The notes below the pieces were generated by a model. That model worked only from the letters and a program-made list of their open reading frames with translations. It was not told the origin of the DNA and made no database searches. The translations under genes and the position numbers were made by a program. 29,838 nucleotides of DNA. Origin: a virus. The stretch is from IMG/VR virus record IMGVR_UViG_3300038701_000879, positions 1 to 29,838 of that record, one strand, 5' to 3'. Below are positions 16,434 to 22,589 of the stretch, piece after piece (the first letter of the stretch is position 1; every line of letters begins with the position of its first letter).

Positions 16434-17207
16434 TTATTTTCTTTTTACGTTTCTTAAAACGCCAGTCAAATAATTTCCGCTTTTCTTTTCCGACTGATTC
16501 CCTTCGGTGTCAGTGTCTTCAGCTTTAAATTCTTTGCTTCCTACAAGCTTATTCAAAGCCTTGATTTTTTCTTCTTGCGCTTTGAATTTCTTTTCGAATT
16601 TTGCCGAAACCTTCGCTTCAATGTTTCCGACAACTTTTTCAAGTTCAGCTTCAACGTTTTCTTCTTCTTGTGCGTTTGCTTCGGTTGTGTCGGCTGGTGC
16701 TGAAACTTCCTTCACTTTAACAATTACGCCGTTCGCATCGGTCACAACACTTTTTCCGATTGAAGGAATAAAATATTCACCAACGCCGAAAGAATATGTT
16801 TCGCCGTCATACTCATATTCAAGCGTGTCACCTTCATTGAACGAAGTGCTTATTGTTTCAACTTCCCAGTTCATAACTTCTTTGATAATTTCAGCGTTCA
16901 CGTCAGTCGTGTCGGTTGTGTCTTCAGTTGAAGAACCGTCGTCGGCTGGTTTAATTTCTGAAATTTTTCCGTCAACAAATACAACCGTTGCGTCTTCAAG
17001 TGAAGGCATAATGTATTCGCCGTCTGGCACTGGTTCGCCGTCGATTGTTCCAGCGTCACCGACTTGCGGGTTTTCGCCTTCAGCAACGTCAGCAAAGTCA
17101 ATTTCTGTTCCGTTTGAATCCTGAAGAACCAGTGCGTTAACTTCTGGTTCATCATTTTCAAGCAATGCTTTGAAAGCATTTAACAATCTGGTTTTTGCTT
17201 TACTCAT
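16434..17207 (-). CDS. Nested scaffold protein from an internal in-frame start
   Basis: In-frame ATG at 17207 (Met182 of the protease) is preceded by TTTAAAACAAAACAAA, the same A/T-rich leader found before many other starts in this genome. The product would be 257 residues, starting MSKAKTRLLNAFKALL. It would contain the acidic low-complexity region and the C-terminal basic tail but not the protease. This parallels lambda, where the scaffold Nu3 is translated from inside the protease gene C. The internal start is inferred from leader resemblance and the domain break; it has not been proven that it is used. Confidence 0.6.
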   Translation of the reverse strand: MSKAKTRLLNAFKALLENDEPEVNALVLQDSNGTEIDFADVAEGENPQVGDAGTIDGEPVPDGEYIMPSLEDATVVFVDGKISEIKPADDGSSTEDTTDTTDVNAEIIKEVMNWEVETISTSFNEGDTLEYEYDGETYSFGVGEYFIPSIGKSVVTDANGVIVKVKEVSAPADTTEANAQEEENVEAELEKVVGNIEAKVSAKFEKKFKAQEEKIKALNKLVGSKEFKAEDTDTEGNQSEKKSGNYLTGVLRNVKRK

Positions 17208-17750
17208 TTTGTTTTGTTTTAAATTAAAATTTTTCGATTCGTATTTCGCAACGGCTTTCGTCGCTGACTTCAATTCGGTTGCAAAGCCGAGTTCAACGGC
17301 TTCACTTCCTGAAATAAAGGTTTCGTTATCAAGCAAGGCTTTCACAGTGTCCTTGTCAATACCAAGAAGACCAGAATAAAAAGAAGCAAATTCGTTTTCA
17401 ATCTTGCGAAGTTCTTTCGCAACCGCTTCAAGCTTTTCGGCTTTTCCTTGAACTTCAGCCCAAGCAAAATGAATCATAACCGCTTTATCAACGTCTTCAA
17501 CAATTCTGGTTTCGCCAGACATAAAAATTTGAGCCGCTATTGAATAGGCTTTGTCTGTAATTGTGGTAACTGGTAAATCAAGATTGCGAAGATAATTGTA
17601 AATTGATTCACCTTCGTCAACATTGCCGCCTTCTGAATGAATATTCACTTCAACTTCGGTCGGTTCTTCGTAGGATTTGAATTGACGAATGACGTCGGTC
17701 AAAGAAGTTTCTTCACCTATTACGCCAGAAATGTAAATTGTTGCTTTCAT
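16434..17750 (-). CDS. ClpP-like head maturation protease fused in frame to scaffold
   Basis: 438-residue protein. Residues 1-165 form an S14 ClpP-like serine protease: the N-terminal strand, VEVNIHSEGGNVDEG (substrate-binding 'NSpGG' equivalent), nucleophile Ser70 in AYSIAAQIFMSG, His94 in VMIHFAWAEV, and acidic Asp141/Glu143 in LLDNETFISGSEAVELGF. Residues ~182-438 are acidic, Ser/Thr/Glu-rich low-complexity sequence with repeated YSFGVGEYFIPS/GEYIMPS patterns, ending with a coiled coil and a basic KKSGNYLTGVLRNVKRK tail. This is the expected layout of a prohead protease with scaffold. The promoter at 17768-17775 lies just upstream. The scaffold half has its own internal start at 17207. Confidence 0.88.
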   Translation of the reverse strand: MKATIYISGVIGEETSLTDVIRQFKSYEEPTEVEVNIHSEGGNVDEGESIYNYLRNLDLPVTTITDKAYSIAAQIFMSGETRIVEDVDKAVMIHFAWAEVQGKAEKLEAVAKELRKIENEFASFYSGLLGIDKDTVKALLDNETFISGSEAVELGFATELKSATKAVAKYESKNFNLKQNKMSKAKTRLLNAFKALLENDEPEVNALVLQDSNGTEIDFADVAEGENPQVGDAGTIDGEPVPDGEYIMPSLEDATVVFVDGKISEIKPADDGSSTEDTTDTTDVNAEIIKEVMNWEVETISTSFNEGDTLEYEYDGETYSFGVGEYFIPSIGKSVVTDANGVIVKVKEVSAPADTTEANAQEEENVEAELEKVVGNIEAKVSAKFEKKFKAQEEKIKALNKLVGSKEFKAEDTDTEGNQSEKKSGNYLTGVLRNVKRK

Positions 17751-17767
17751 TTATACAAGTATTCACG

Positions 17768-17797
17768 CAAATATATAATTTTAACCACTTAACAAAA
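17768..17797 (-). promoter_or_regulatory. Late promoter, Bacteroidota type
   Basis: On the minus strand TATATTTG (17768-17775) matches TAnnTTTG exactly. TTTTG (17793-17797) is a plausible -33 element, separated by 17 nt. The ATG at 17750 lies 17 bp downstream. It should drive the late (head, lysis, packaging, tail) unit. The same TATATTTG box precedes the HNH gene. Confidence 0.7.
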
Positions 17798-17825
17798 TGA
17801 TTTTTGTTATTTTTTTCTTTTTTCT

Positions 17826-17865
17826 TGTGTATTTGTTTTATTTTGTTTTACTTTGTTTTACTTTG
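17826..17865 (+). promoter_or_regulatory. Tandem 10-bp repeats, candidate early promoter/operator
   Basis: Four consecutive 10-mers (TGTGTATTTG, TTTTATTTTG, TTTTACTTTG, TTTTACTTTG) occupy 17826-17865 in the divergent control region, ending 26 bp before the ATG at 17892. The 10-bp period puts the TTTG ends on one face of the helix. TTACTTTG boxes resemble TAnnTTTG except at the second base. They may be tandem promoter elements or a regulator-binding array for the early unit. Confidence 0.45.
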
Positions 17866-17891
17866 TATTTCAATTATAAAACTTTTATTTT

Positions 17892-18122
17892 ATGAACAAC
17901 GCAAGACGTAAACAAATCGCAAGCATTAAAACTGAAATTGAAGAAAAACTTTCTTTACTTCAGGAACTTCAAGAAGAAGAACAAGACTACTTTGACAATA
18001 TGCCTGAAAACCTTCAATATTCTGAACGTGGTGAAAAAGCTGAACAAGCCGCTGACGACCTTCAAAATATTATTGACGAAATTCAATCACAACTTGAAGA
18101 ACTTGAAACTGTAATCGAATGA
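17892..18122 (+). CDS. Small coiled-coil phage protein, first early gene
   Basis: 76-residue, highly acidic, almost entirely helical protein (ARRKQIASIKTEIEEKLSLL at the start, YFDNMPENLQYSERGE in the middle and a C-terminal coiled coil). The central YFDNMPENLQ-S-ERGE segment is a recurring feature of small hypothetical proteins of tailed phages; no biochemical role is known to me. It is the first gene after the divergent control region and overlaps the next gene by 4 bp (ATGA). Acidic helical proteins of this size sometimes inhibit host DNA-binding factors, but nothing here proves that. Confidence 0.8.
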   Translation: MNNARRKQIASIKTEIEEKLSLLQELQEEEQDYFDNMPENLQYSERGEKAEQAADDLQNIIDEIQSQLEELETVIE

Positions 18123-18418
18123 AAAAGTTTTTAAAAACACTTAAAGAACACGGCGTTTCAGTTCGTCACGAAACAACCGAAGAATCGATTGTCGTTCGTG
18201 AAATAATCGAAGGTTATGAACTTGAATTTATTTTAAAATACAATGTTCACATCAAAAATTATTTACCCGCCACTTATGACCAGCCTGAAGAATGTGACTT
18301 CGAGTTTGAAAATACTGGTCACGAAGAAATCGCACTTTACAAAGGCGAAGAAATGATTGAATTAACACAAGAAGAACTTAATTCAATTGACGCAATTCTT
18401 GAATCAATTTTATATTAA
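18119..18418 (+). CDS. Hypothetical early protein
   Basis: 99-residue acidic protein with alternating strands in its first half (GVSVRHETTEESIVVREIIE) and a Tyr/Asn segment (YNVHIKNYLPATYDQP). It ends with a short helix (ELNSIDAILESILY). No known domain was recognised. It follows the first gene by a 4-bp ATGA overlap, showing translational coupling in the early unit. The stop at 18418 is 17 bp before the next start. Confidence 0.65.
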   Translation: MKKFLKTLKEHGVSVRHETTEESIVVREIIEGYELEFILKYNVHIKNYLPATYDQPEECDFEFENTGHEEIALYKGEEMIELTQEELNSIDAILESILY

Positions 18419-18435
18419 CTTAATACTTTAAAACA

Positions 18436-18591
18436 ATGGCTAAAAAAACCGCAATTCAAAACTTCAAACTTTCTGAAGAAACAAAGAAAGAATTTAACGA
18501 CCTATGCGAAGAAAATCACACTTCAGCAAGTCACGAACTTCGACAATTCGTTCACTCAAAAATCAAAGAATTTAAAACCCCGAAGCAATGA
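18436..18591 (+). CDS. 51-residue ribbon-helix-helix-like protein
   Basis: Start ATG at 18436 is preceded by ACTTTAAAACA, the recurrent leader of this phage. The stop overlaps the next gene as ATGA. The protein begins MAKKTAIQNFKLSEETKKEF and then NDLCEENHTSASHELRQFVH. A short strand (QNFKLS) followed by two helices with the turn HTSASHELRQF resembles Arc/CopG-type DNA-binding proteins, where the strand pairs across a dimer. A transcriptional regulator of the phage is plausible. The size is right for an RHH monomer. Confidence 0.65.
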   Translation: MAKKTAIQNFKLSEETKKEFNDLCEENHTSASHELRQFVHSKIKEFKTPKQ

Positions 18592-18824
18592 AATCACAAA
18601 CACCTTTATTCGACTTAATTGACAACCTTTCAGTCGGTGAAGCTTTCTTCTTGATTGCTTTGCTTTTCGCTTGTCTTTTTCTTTTCAGGCTTACAGTTAA
18701 ATATATGGTTCAAAATCGAACCGACATCAAAAAGCTTGAACAAGGTCTTCGTGAACTTGAAGAACTTCGCAAAGCTAATTCAAAACAAACACCCGATTCA
18801 CTTCGTAAAATCTGTAATAATTAG
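18588..18824 (+). CDS. Small single-pass membrane protein
   Basis: 78-residue protein with one hydrophobic segment at about residues 17-37 (GEAFFLIALLFACLFLFRLT). It is followed by a basic, charged cytoplasmic helix (KKLEQGLRELEELRK). The organisation fits a type II or N-out single-pass membrane protein. Its role is unknown; host takeover, superinfection exclusion or receptor remodelling would be typical, but there is no evidence for any. It overlaps the previous gene by 4 bp. Confidence 0.6.
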   Translation: MKSQTPLFDLIDNLSVGEAFFLIALLFACLFLFRLTVKYMVQNRTDIKKLEQGLRELEELRKANSKQTPDSLRKICNN

Positions 18825-18829
18825 AAACT

Positions 18830-19063
18830 ATGATTAAAAGACTTTTAAATATTAGAACCCGTGAAGAACGTATTCACGACTTAATTGAAAATACTATTCG
18901 AAACATTCATTCAGAAGAATTCAATTTCACCCTTGAAGAACAAACCGACATCATTGAAGGTATTCAAAAAGCCCAGTTTCAAATTCTTGAAAGAAAGCTT
19001 TCAGAACTGGAACTTGTCAAAGACCAAATTGACAGAATCACAATTCTTTCGGTCAATGATTAG
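18830..19063 (+). CDS. Hypothetical helical protein
   Basis: 77-residue protein composed of charged helices (NIRTREERIHDLIENTIRNI, QFQILERKLSELELVKD). It has no Cys, no membrane segment and no recognisable domain. It starts 5 bp after the membrane-protein gene and overlaps the next gene by 8 bp. The genes on both sides are similarly small, as is typical of an early region with host-modifying functions. Confidence 0.6.
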   Translation: MIKRLLNIRTREERIHDLIENTIRNIHSEEFNFTLEEQTDIIEGIQKAQFQILERKLSELELVKDQIDRITILSVND

Positions 19064-19184
19064 TTCAGAAGAAATTCAAGACCTTTTTAAGTCCGAACAA
19101 AATCGAAACTTCAAAAAGATAATTTCGGGGTTTTATTACACCGAATCTGAATACAATGGAAACCCAGTTGAAAACGAAATTTAA
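19056..19184 (+). CDS. 42-residue hypothetical micro-protein
   Basis: ATG at 19056 within GGTCAATGATT, overlapping the previous gene's last codons by 8 bp. It starts MISSEEIQDLFKSEQ, contains an aromatic segment (GFYYTESEYN) and ends NPVENEI. No domain is recognised. Retained because it fills the only space between two coupled genes and ends 2 bp before the next ATG. A longer start in this frame (18885) would overlap the previous gene almost completely and is not credible. Confidence 0.5.
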   Translation: MISSEEIQDLFKSEQNRNFKKIISGFYYTESEYNGNPVENEI

Positions 19185-19186
19185 TT

Positions 19187-19639
19187 ATGATAAAAACAAA
19201 AAGAAAATGCGACCTTGAAGAATGTAATAACCCACACTTCGCAAAAGGTTTTTGTAAGTTTCACCAGTACAAAAGACCAGACTTCAAGAAACCGCAACCG
19301 AAGAACAAAAAGCCTATCAATAAAAAGTCAGAAAAAAGCCGTGTCGCTGGTTTAATGTACACCAGAAAACGAAAAGCTTTTATGAATAAAAAAGAAAATA
19401 AGATTTGCCCCGTCGCTTCTTATTTTTTAAAGCAAGAAGGTCTTTCGCCTGAAGAACAACTTGACTGGTCAATGAATTTAAAAACAACTGAAGTTCATCA
19501 CAAAGCTGGTCGTGTCGGTAAACTTTTGCTTGCAACTGAATACTGGCTTGCAGTATCAAGAAAGGGTCACACCTTTATTCACGATAACCCTGAATTCAGC
19601 TATCAAAAAGGCTGGCTTATAAAATCAACAACCGTTTAA
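19187..19639 (+). CDS. Zinc-finger HNH-like nuclease
   Basis: 150-residue basic protein. The N-terminal zinc knuckle C8-x4-C13-x9-C23-x2-H26 (CDLEEC...GFCKFH) is followed by a Lys/Pro-rich linker. The C-terminal region has EVHH (His104-His105), GRVG, a Trp/Leu segment, GHTFIHDNP (His128 and His132) and a KGWL ending. That H-H...GHxxIHxNP arrangement matches a minimal HNH/His-Me finger fold such as NinG-like or phage recombination endonucleases. It could resolve recombination intermediates made with the Rad52-like protein, or act on packaging DNA. It precedes the TOPRIM gene by 17 bp. Confidence 0.68.
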   Translation: MIKTKRKCDLEECNNPHFAKGFCKFHQYKRPDFKKPQPKNKKPINKKSEKSRVAGLMYTRKRKAFMNKKENKICPVASYFLKQEGLSPEEQLDWSMNLKTTEVHHKAGRVGKLLLATEYWLAVSRKGHTFIHDNPEFSYQKGWLIKSTTV

Positions 19640-19656
19640 TTTTAAACTTTAAAACA

Positions 19657-20529
19657 ATGGATAAATTTAATAGAAATTGGATAATACAAAACGCACTTGA
19701 AGAAATTCCGCAATATGAAAAAGGCGTCCTTACAATTAGAGGTCTTCATTACAGACTTGTTGCACGTGGAATGACAAATTCATTTCAACATTACAAAAGA
19801 GTTGTCGCCGCAATGATTAAAGCACGCTGGGACAGCTTAATTTCATTTGATACTTTTTCAGACAATGACCGTGAAGTTATTGGCGAAACCGATTATTCTG
19901 AAACTTCACCAGAAGAAGAAGCACAAAGAACAAAAAACACAATTAATTACTGGTTAAAAAACTACTATAAAAACCGCTGGGAAAATCAACCTTATTACCC
20001 AGAAGTCTTTATTGAAAAGAAAGCCCTTCAAGGTGTTTTTCAACAACCTTGCGAAACAATGGAAGTTTCACTTTCACCTTGCAAAGGTTATCCGTCATTA
20101 ACTTTTTTAAAAGACGCTTCAGACCGATTCAAGAAAGCAAAAAGAAACGGCAAAAAACCAGTCATTTTGTATTTTGGTGATTACGACCCTTCAGGCGAAG
20201 ACATTCCCAGAAGTATAAAACAAAATCTTTACGATATGGGTGTCAGTGTCGAAGTTAAAAGAATAAGTTTACTTGAAGAACAAGTCATTGACTGGAACTT
20301 GCCGCCAGCACCAGCAAAGAAAACCGATTCAAGAACGGCGAACTGGGACGGTTTAGGACAAGTCGAACTTGATGCGGTTCACCCTGAAAAATTAAGAAGG
20401 CTTTGTCTTGATTCTATTCAAGACCTATTCGACGAAGAACTTCACGAAGAACTTCTTGAACAAGAATCTGAAGAAAAAGAAGTTTATCAAGGAATTTTAA
20501 AACAATTTATAATCGACGAATTGAAATAA
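19657..20529 (+). CDS. Topo VI-A/Spo11-like TOPRIM protein (Mini-A-like)
   Basis: 290-residue protein. Near the N-terminus, LTIRGLHYRLVARG (Tyr32) resembles the winged-helix catalytic region of Topo VI-A/Spo11, where an R-x-x-Y-Y segment bears the DNA-cleaving Tyr. The TOPRIM domain lies at about residues 116-200: acidic Glu120 in EVFIEKKAL, then LYFGDYDPSGED with Asp175 and Asp177. The Topo VI-A equivalent is a D-x-D 'DGDPxG' motif. No Topo VI-B (GHKL) partner is encoded nearby. Similar orphan A-like proteins are known from phages and plasmids as Mini-A; I assign that family by pattern only. It is followed by a terminator at 20539-20580. Confidence 0.65.
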   Translation: MDKFNRNWIIQNALEEIPQYEKGVLTIRGLHYRLVARGMTNSFQHYKRVVAAMIKARWDSLISFDTFSDNDREVIGETDYSETSPEEEAQRTKNTINYWLKNYYKNRWENQPYYPEVFIEKKALQGVFQQPCETMEVSLSPCKGYPSLTFLKDASDRFKKAKRNGKKPVILYFGDYDPSGEDIPRSIKQNLYDMGVSVEVKRISLLEEQVIDWNLPPAPAKKTDSRTANWDGLGQVELDAVHPEKLRRLCLDSIQDLFDEELHEELLEQESEEKEVYQGILKQFIIDELK

Positions 20530-20538
20530 TTGTTCCTT

Positions 20539-20580
20539 AAAAAAGGGTTTCGGTTTAATTTTTTACCGTTTCCCTTTTTT
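20539..20580 (+). terminator. Terminator between TOPRIM and Rad52-like genes
   Basis: Stem A6-GGG-TTT-CGGT (20539-20554) pairs with ACCG-TTT-CCC-T6 (20565-20580), with an internal T-T mismatch loop. The right arm ends in six T. It separates the first early operon from the promoter at 20597-20604. Confidence 0.8.
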
Positions 20581-20596
20581 ATTCAAAATATTAGTT

Positions 20597-20604
20597 TAAA
20601 TTTG
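20597..20604 (+). promoter_or_regulatory. Promoter -7 box upstream of the Rad52-like gene
   Basis: TAAATTTG is an exact match to the Bacteroidota -7 consensus TAnnTTTG, 24 bp before the ATG at 20629. The nearest upstream feature is a terminator, so it marks a separate transcription unit for recombination genes. A -33 TTG element is not evident. Confidence 0.7.
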
Positions 20605-20628
20605 TACCAAAATAAAACAATTTTAATT

Positions 20629-21318
20629 ATGCAAAACAAAGATTATTTCTTTACTGAAGAAGAATTCAAAGACATTCAGAATTCAGCCTTCACAGACGAA
20701 CAATTGATTCTTCTTCGTGAACCAACGCCAGAAAGCGAAATCGAATACAAAGAAGACAAGTCAGGCTTTAAATATAAAACTGTCAAAGGTTCTTATATGA
20801 AGAAGCGAATGAATCTTATTTTCGGCTTCAATTATGACTTTGAAATAAAATCACGTGAATACTTTCAGGCTTCTTCTGAAGTTCTTGTTGAAGGTCGATT
20901 GACTATTCGTTCAAATGGGTTTACAGTTATCAAAGAACAATTCGGAAAACATATATTGACCAGCGTTACAAAAACACAAGGAAACAAGACTTTCACTTTT
21001 CCTTCTGAAGTCGGTAACGCATACAAGTCAGCCGCAACGGACGCTTTCAAAAAGTGCGCTTCTGAAATTGGTCTTTGCTGGGACATTTACACGCAAGAAG
21101 CCCCAGAAACCGAAGGCGAAATCATAATGACTGAAGAAGACCATAACGCAAAGAAAATCACTGAACGCCTTGAATACTTCCTGAAACAACAAACAACCGT
21201 TGACGGCTTCAACGAAGTTGTTCAGTTATTCAAAGACAACAACACCGTCAAAGAAATTCACCTGAAACTTATTGAAGAATATAAAGAAAGACTTATGAAG
21301 GTCGTTGATAAAAAATAA
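20629..21318 (+). CDS. Rad52-family single-strand annealing protein
   Basis: 229-residue recombinase that would anneal complementary ssDNA and load onto 3' tails. The core at residues ~47-153 shows the Rad52 pattern: KYKTVKGSYMKKRMN, FGFNYDFEIKSREYF, VLVEGRLTIRSNGF, and the signature GNAYKSAATDAFKKC followed by ASEIGLCWDIY. The C-terminal part is helical and charged. Start ATG at 20629 is chosen over the upstream in-frame codon at 20530, because that leader would cross a terminator and a promoter, and because TTTTAATT precedes this ATG as in other genes. The PD-(D/E)XK exonuclease at 21545 is its likely partner. Confidence 0.88.
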   Translation: MQNKDYFFTEEEFKDIQNSAFTDEQLILLREPTPESEIEYKEDKSGFKYKTVKGSYMKKRMNLIFGFNYDFEIKSREYFQASSEVLVEGRLTIRSNGFTVIKEQFGKHILTSVTKTQGNKTFTFPSEVGNAYKSAATDAFKKCASEIGLCWDIYTQEAPETEGEIIMTEEDHNAKKITERLEYFLKQQTTVDGFNEVVQLFKDNNTVKEIHLKLIEEYKERLMKVVDKK

Positions 21319-21345
21319 TTGTTTAATTTTAAACCCTTTTTAATT

Positions 21346-21561
21346 ATGTCAAAAACAAGATACGTTTCAACAATAACACTTTACACTTACGGCGACACAC
21401 CTGACGAAGCTTTGCAAGAAGGTCAAATGATTTGCGCCGAAATAAATAACAAATATGATTCAAGGGCTTCGGTCGAAAAACTTCACCTTCAGCCTTTCGG
21501 AACAATGCAATCAAAAGAAATTAACATTAATAATCTTAAACATTATGAACCAGAATTTTAA
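21346..21561 (+). CDS. Small protein between annealing protein and exonuclease
   Basis: 71-residue acidic protein beginning MSKTRYVSTITLYTYGDTPD and ending KHYEPEF. It contains an alternating strand (YVSTITLYTYG) and a helix with DEALQEGQMICAEI. No known domain. Its ATG at 21346 carries the TTTTTAATT leader, whereas an upstream in-frame codon at 21319 has none. It overlaps the exonuclease gene by 17 bp. The tight position between recombinase and exonuclease suggests a helper or regulator of that pair, but this is inference. Confidence 0.6.
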   Translation: MSKTRYVSTITLYTYGDTPDEALQEGQMICAEINNKYDSRASVEKLHLQPFGTMQSKEININNLKHYEPEF

Positions 21562-22543
21562 AACACCTATCGAAGAAATCTTGTTTCGTTCAAGTAAGGT
21601 CGGCTTACTTGCTGGCGGTTTAGTTAGAAACGAATTAACAGACAACCAAAAGCAAGAAATCAAAGACCTTGAAGCGGTCGCCGAATCATTTGTCGGACTT
21701 ACTTCAAAACAACAAGAAACACTTGACAAATACGACAAAACAATTGCTGACGACGGTTCTTTAACCCCGAAGCAAATGCAAGACCGTGACGAATTCAGAA
21801 GTCGTTTGACCAGAAAAAAGGGTCTTACAAAAACACAACAAGAACGCCTTGACTATCTTTACGAAAAACGTGACGCTGAACCAGAACTTTCAGTCGGTGC
21901 AAAGACATATATTAAAGACGTCTGGTTATGGTATGAAAAAGGATTCAAAGAAGAAATCACTTCAAAGCAAACACGCAAGGGCAAGCAAGCTGAAGAAGAC
22001 GGAATCAATCTTATTTCATTTGTTGACGGTATTCCTTACGGCAATAACAACAACCAACCGAACGGCGGTCGTGTCACAAAAGGAAATTTGACTGGTGCTT
22101 GTGACGTGAACACTTACTTCAAGCTTGTAGAAAAAAGAATTATTGACGACATTAAAGCTTCTTGGAATCCAAAAACATTTATGTCAACTAATTATTCAAC
22201 CCTTGAAGAATGGCAAGGACGGGCGTATATGTACCTTTATGACGCCGACATTTTCAGACTTCGACGTGTTCTTGTTGATTGCCCGCCCGACGTTTACGCT
22301 GAAGAATACCGAAAATTTTGCTGGGCGAATAACATCATTGACGACACCGTTGAAGAATACCAGCCTTTAATTCGTCAATTCGAAGCAAATTTCCTATATG
22401 AAAATTCAGGTCGTTATACTAAAGAAGAACGCATTAAAACTTTCGCTTTTGAGCGTGACGAAAAACTTGAATCAATTCTTTTAAAATCGATTGAAATGGG
22501 TGTTGAATATTACAAGACAATCACCCTTAATATGATTGACTAA
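21545..22543 (+). CDS. PD-(D/E)XK exonuclease, partner of the Rad52-like protein
   Basis: 332-residue nuclease of the YqaJ/lambda-exo type. A charged, coiled N-terminus (~1-115) is followed by the catalytic core: Glu150/Glu151 in the helix KGKQAEEDGINLI, Asp187 in LTGACDVN, and the motif-III strand with Asp202 and Lys204 in IIDDIKASW. Then come WQGRAYMYLYD (motif IV Gln224) and a basic FRLRRVLVDCP strand. It would resect double-stranded ends to 3' tails for the Rad52-like protein. Start ATG at 21545 is favoured over the upstream in-frame ATG (21455), because the longer start would overlap the whole 71-residue gene. Stop is 8 bp before a terminator hairpin. Confidence 0.85.
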   Translation: MNQNFKTPIEEILFRSSKVGLLAGGLVRNELTDNQKQEIKDLEAVAESFVGLTSKQQETLDKYDKTIADDGSLTPKQMQDRDEFRSRLTRKKGLTKTQQERLDYLYEKRDAEPELSVGAKTYIKDVWLWYEKGFKEEITSKQTRKGKQAEEDGINLISFVDGIPYGNNNNQPNGGRVTKGNLTGACDVNTYFKLVEKRIIDDIKASWNPKTFMSTNYSTLEEWQGRAYMYLYDADIFRLRRVLVDCPPDVYAEEYRKFCWANNIIDDTVEEYQPLIRQFEANFLYENSGRYTKEERIKTFAFERDEKLESILLKSIEMGVEYYKTITLNMID

Positions 22544-22550
22544 TTTAATC

Positions 22551-22576
22551 AAGCCGCTTCGATTCGGGGGCGGCTT
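22551..22576 (+). terminator. Hairpin after the exonuclease gene
   Basis: Stem AAGCCGC (22551-22557) pairs with GCGGCTT (22570-22576), with a 12-nt loop. Only a weak T-rich tail (TTAAATCTTTT) follows, so it may attenuate rather than fully stop transcription into the DnaA-like gene at 22590. Confidence 0.55.
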
Positions 22577-22589
22577 TAAATCTTTTCTT

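Noticed and set aside
16507-17124. Long open frame (205 codons) on the plus strand, opposite the protease/scaffold gene
   Set aside because: It is the antisense shadow of Ser/Thr/Glu-rich low-complexity scaffold codons. It has no leader and a Ser/Pro-biased translation that looks like no known family.
20530-20628. N-terminal extension of the Rad52-like gene from 20530
   Set aside because: It crosses a terminator and a TAAATTTG promoter and lacks a leader. The ATG at 20629 has the TTTTAATT leader.
21455-21544. N-terminal extension of the exonuclease gene from 21455
   Set aside because: It would overlap most of the 71-residue gene. The ATG at 21545 fits the end of that gene and starts a plausible protein.
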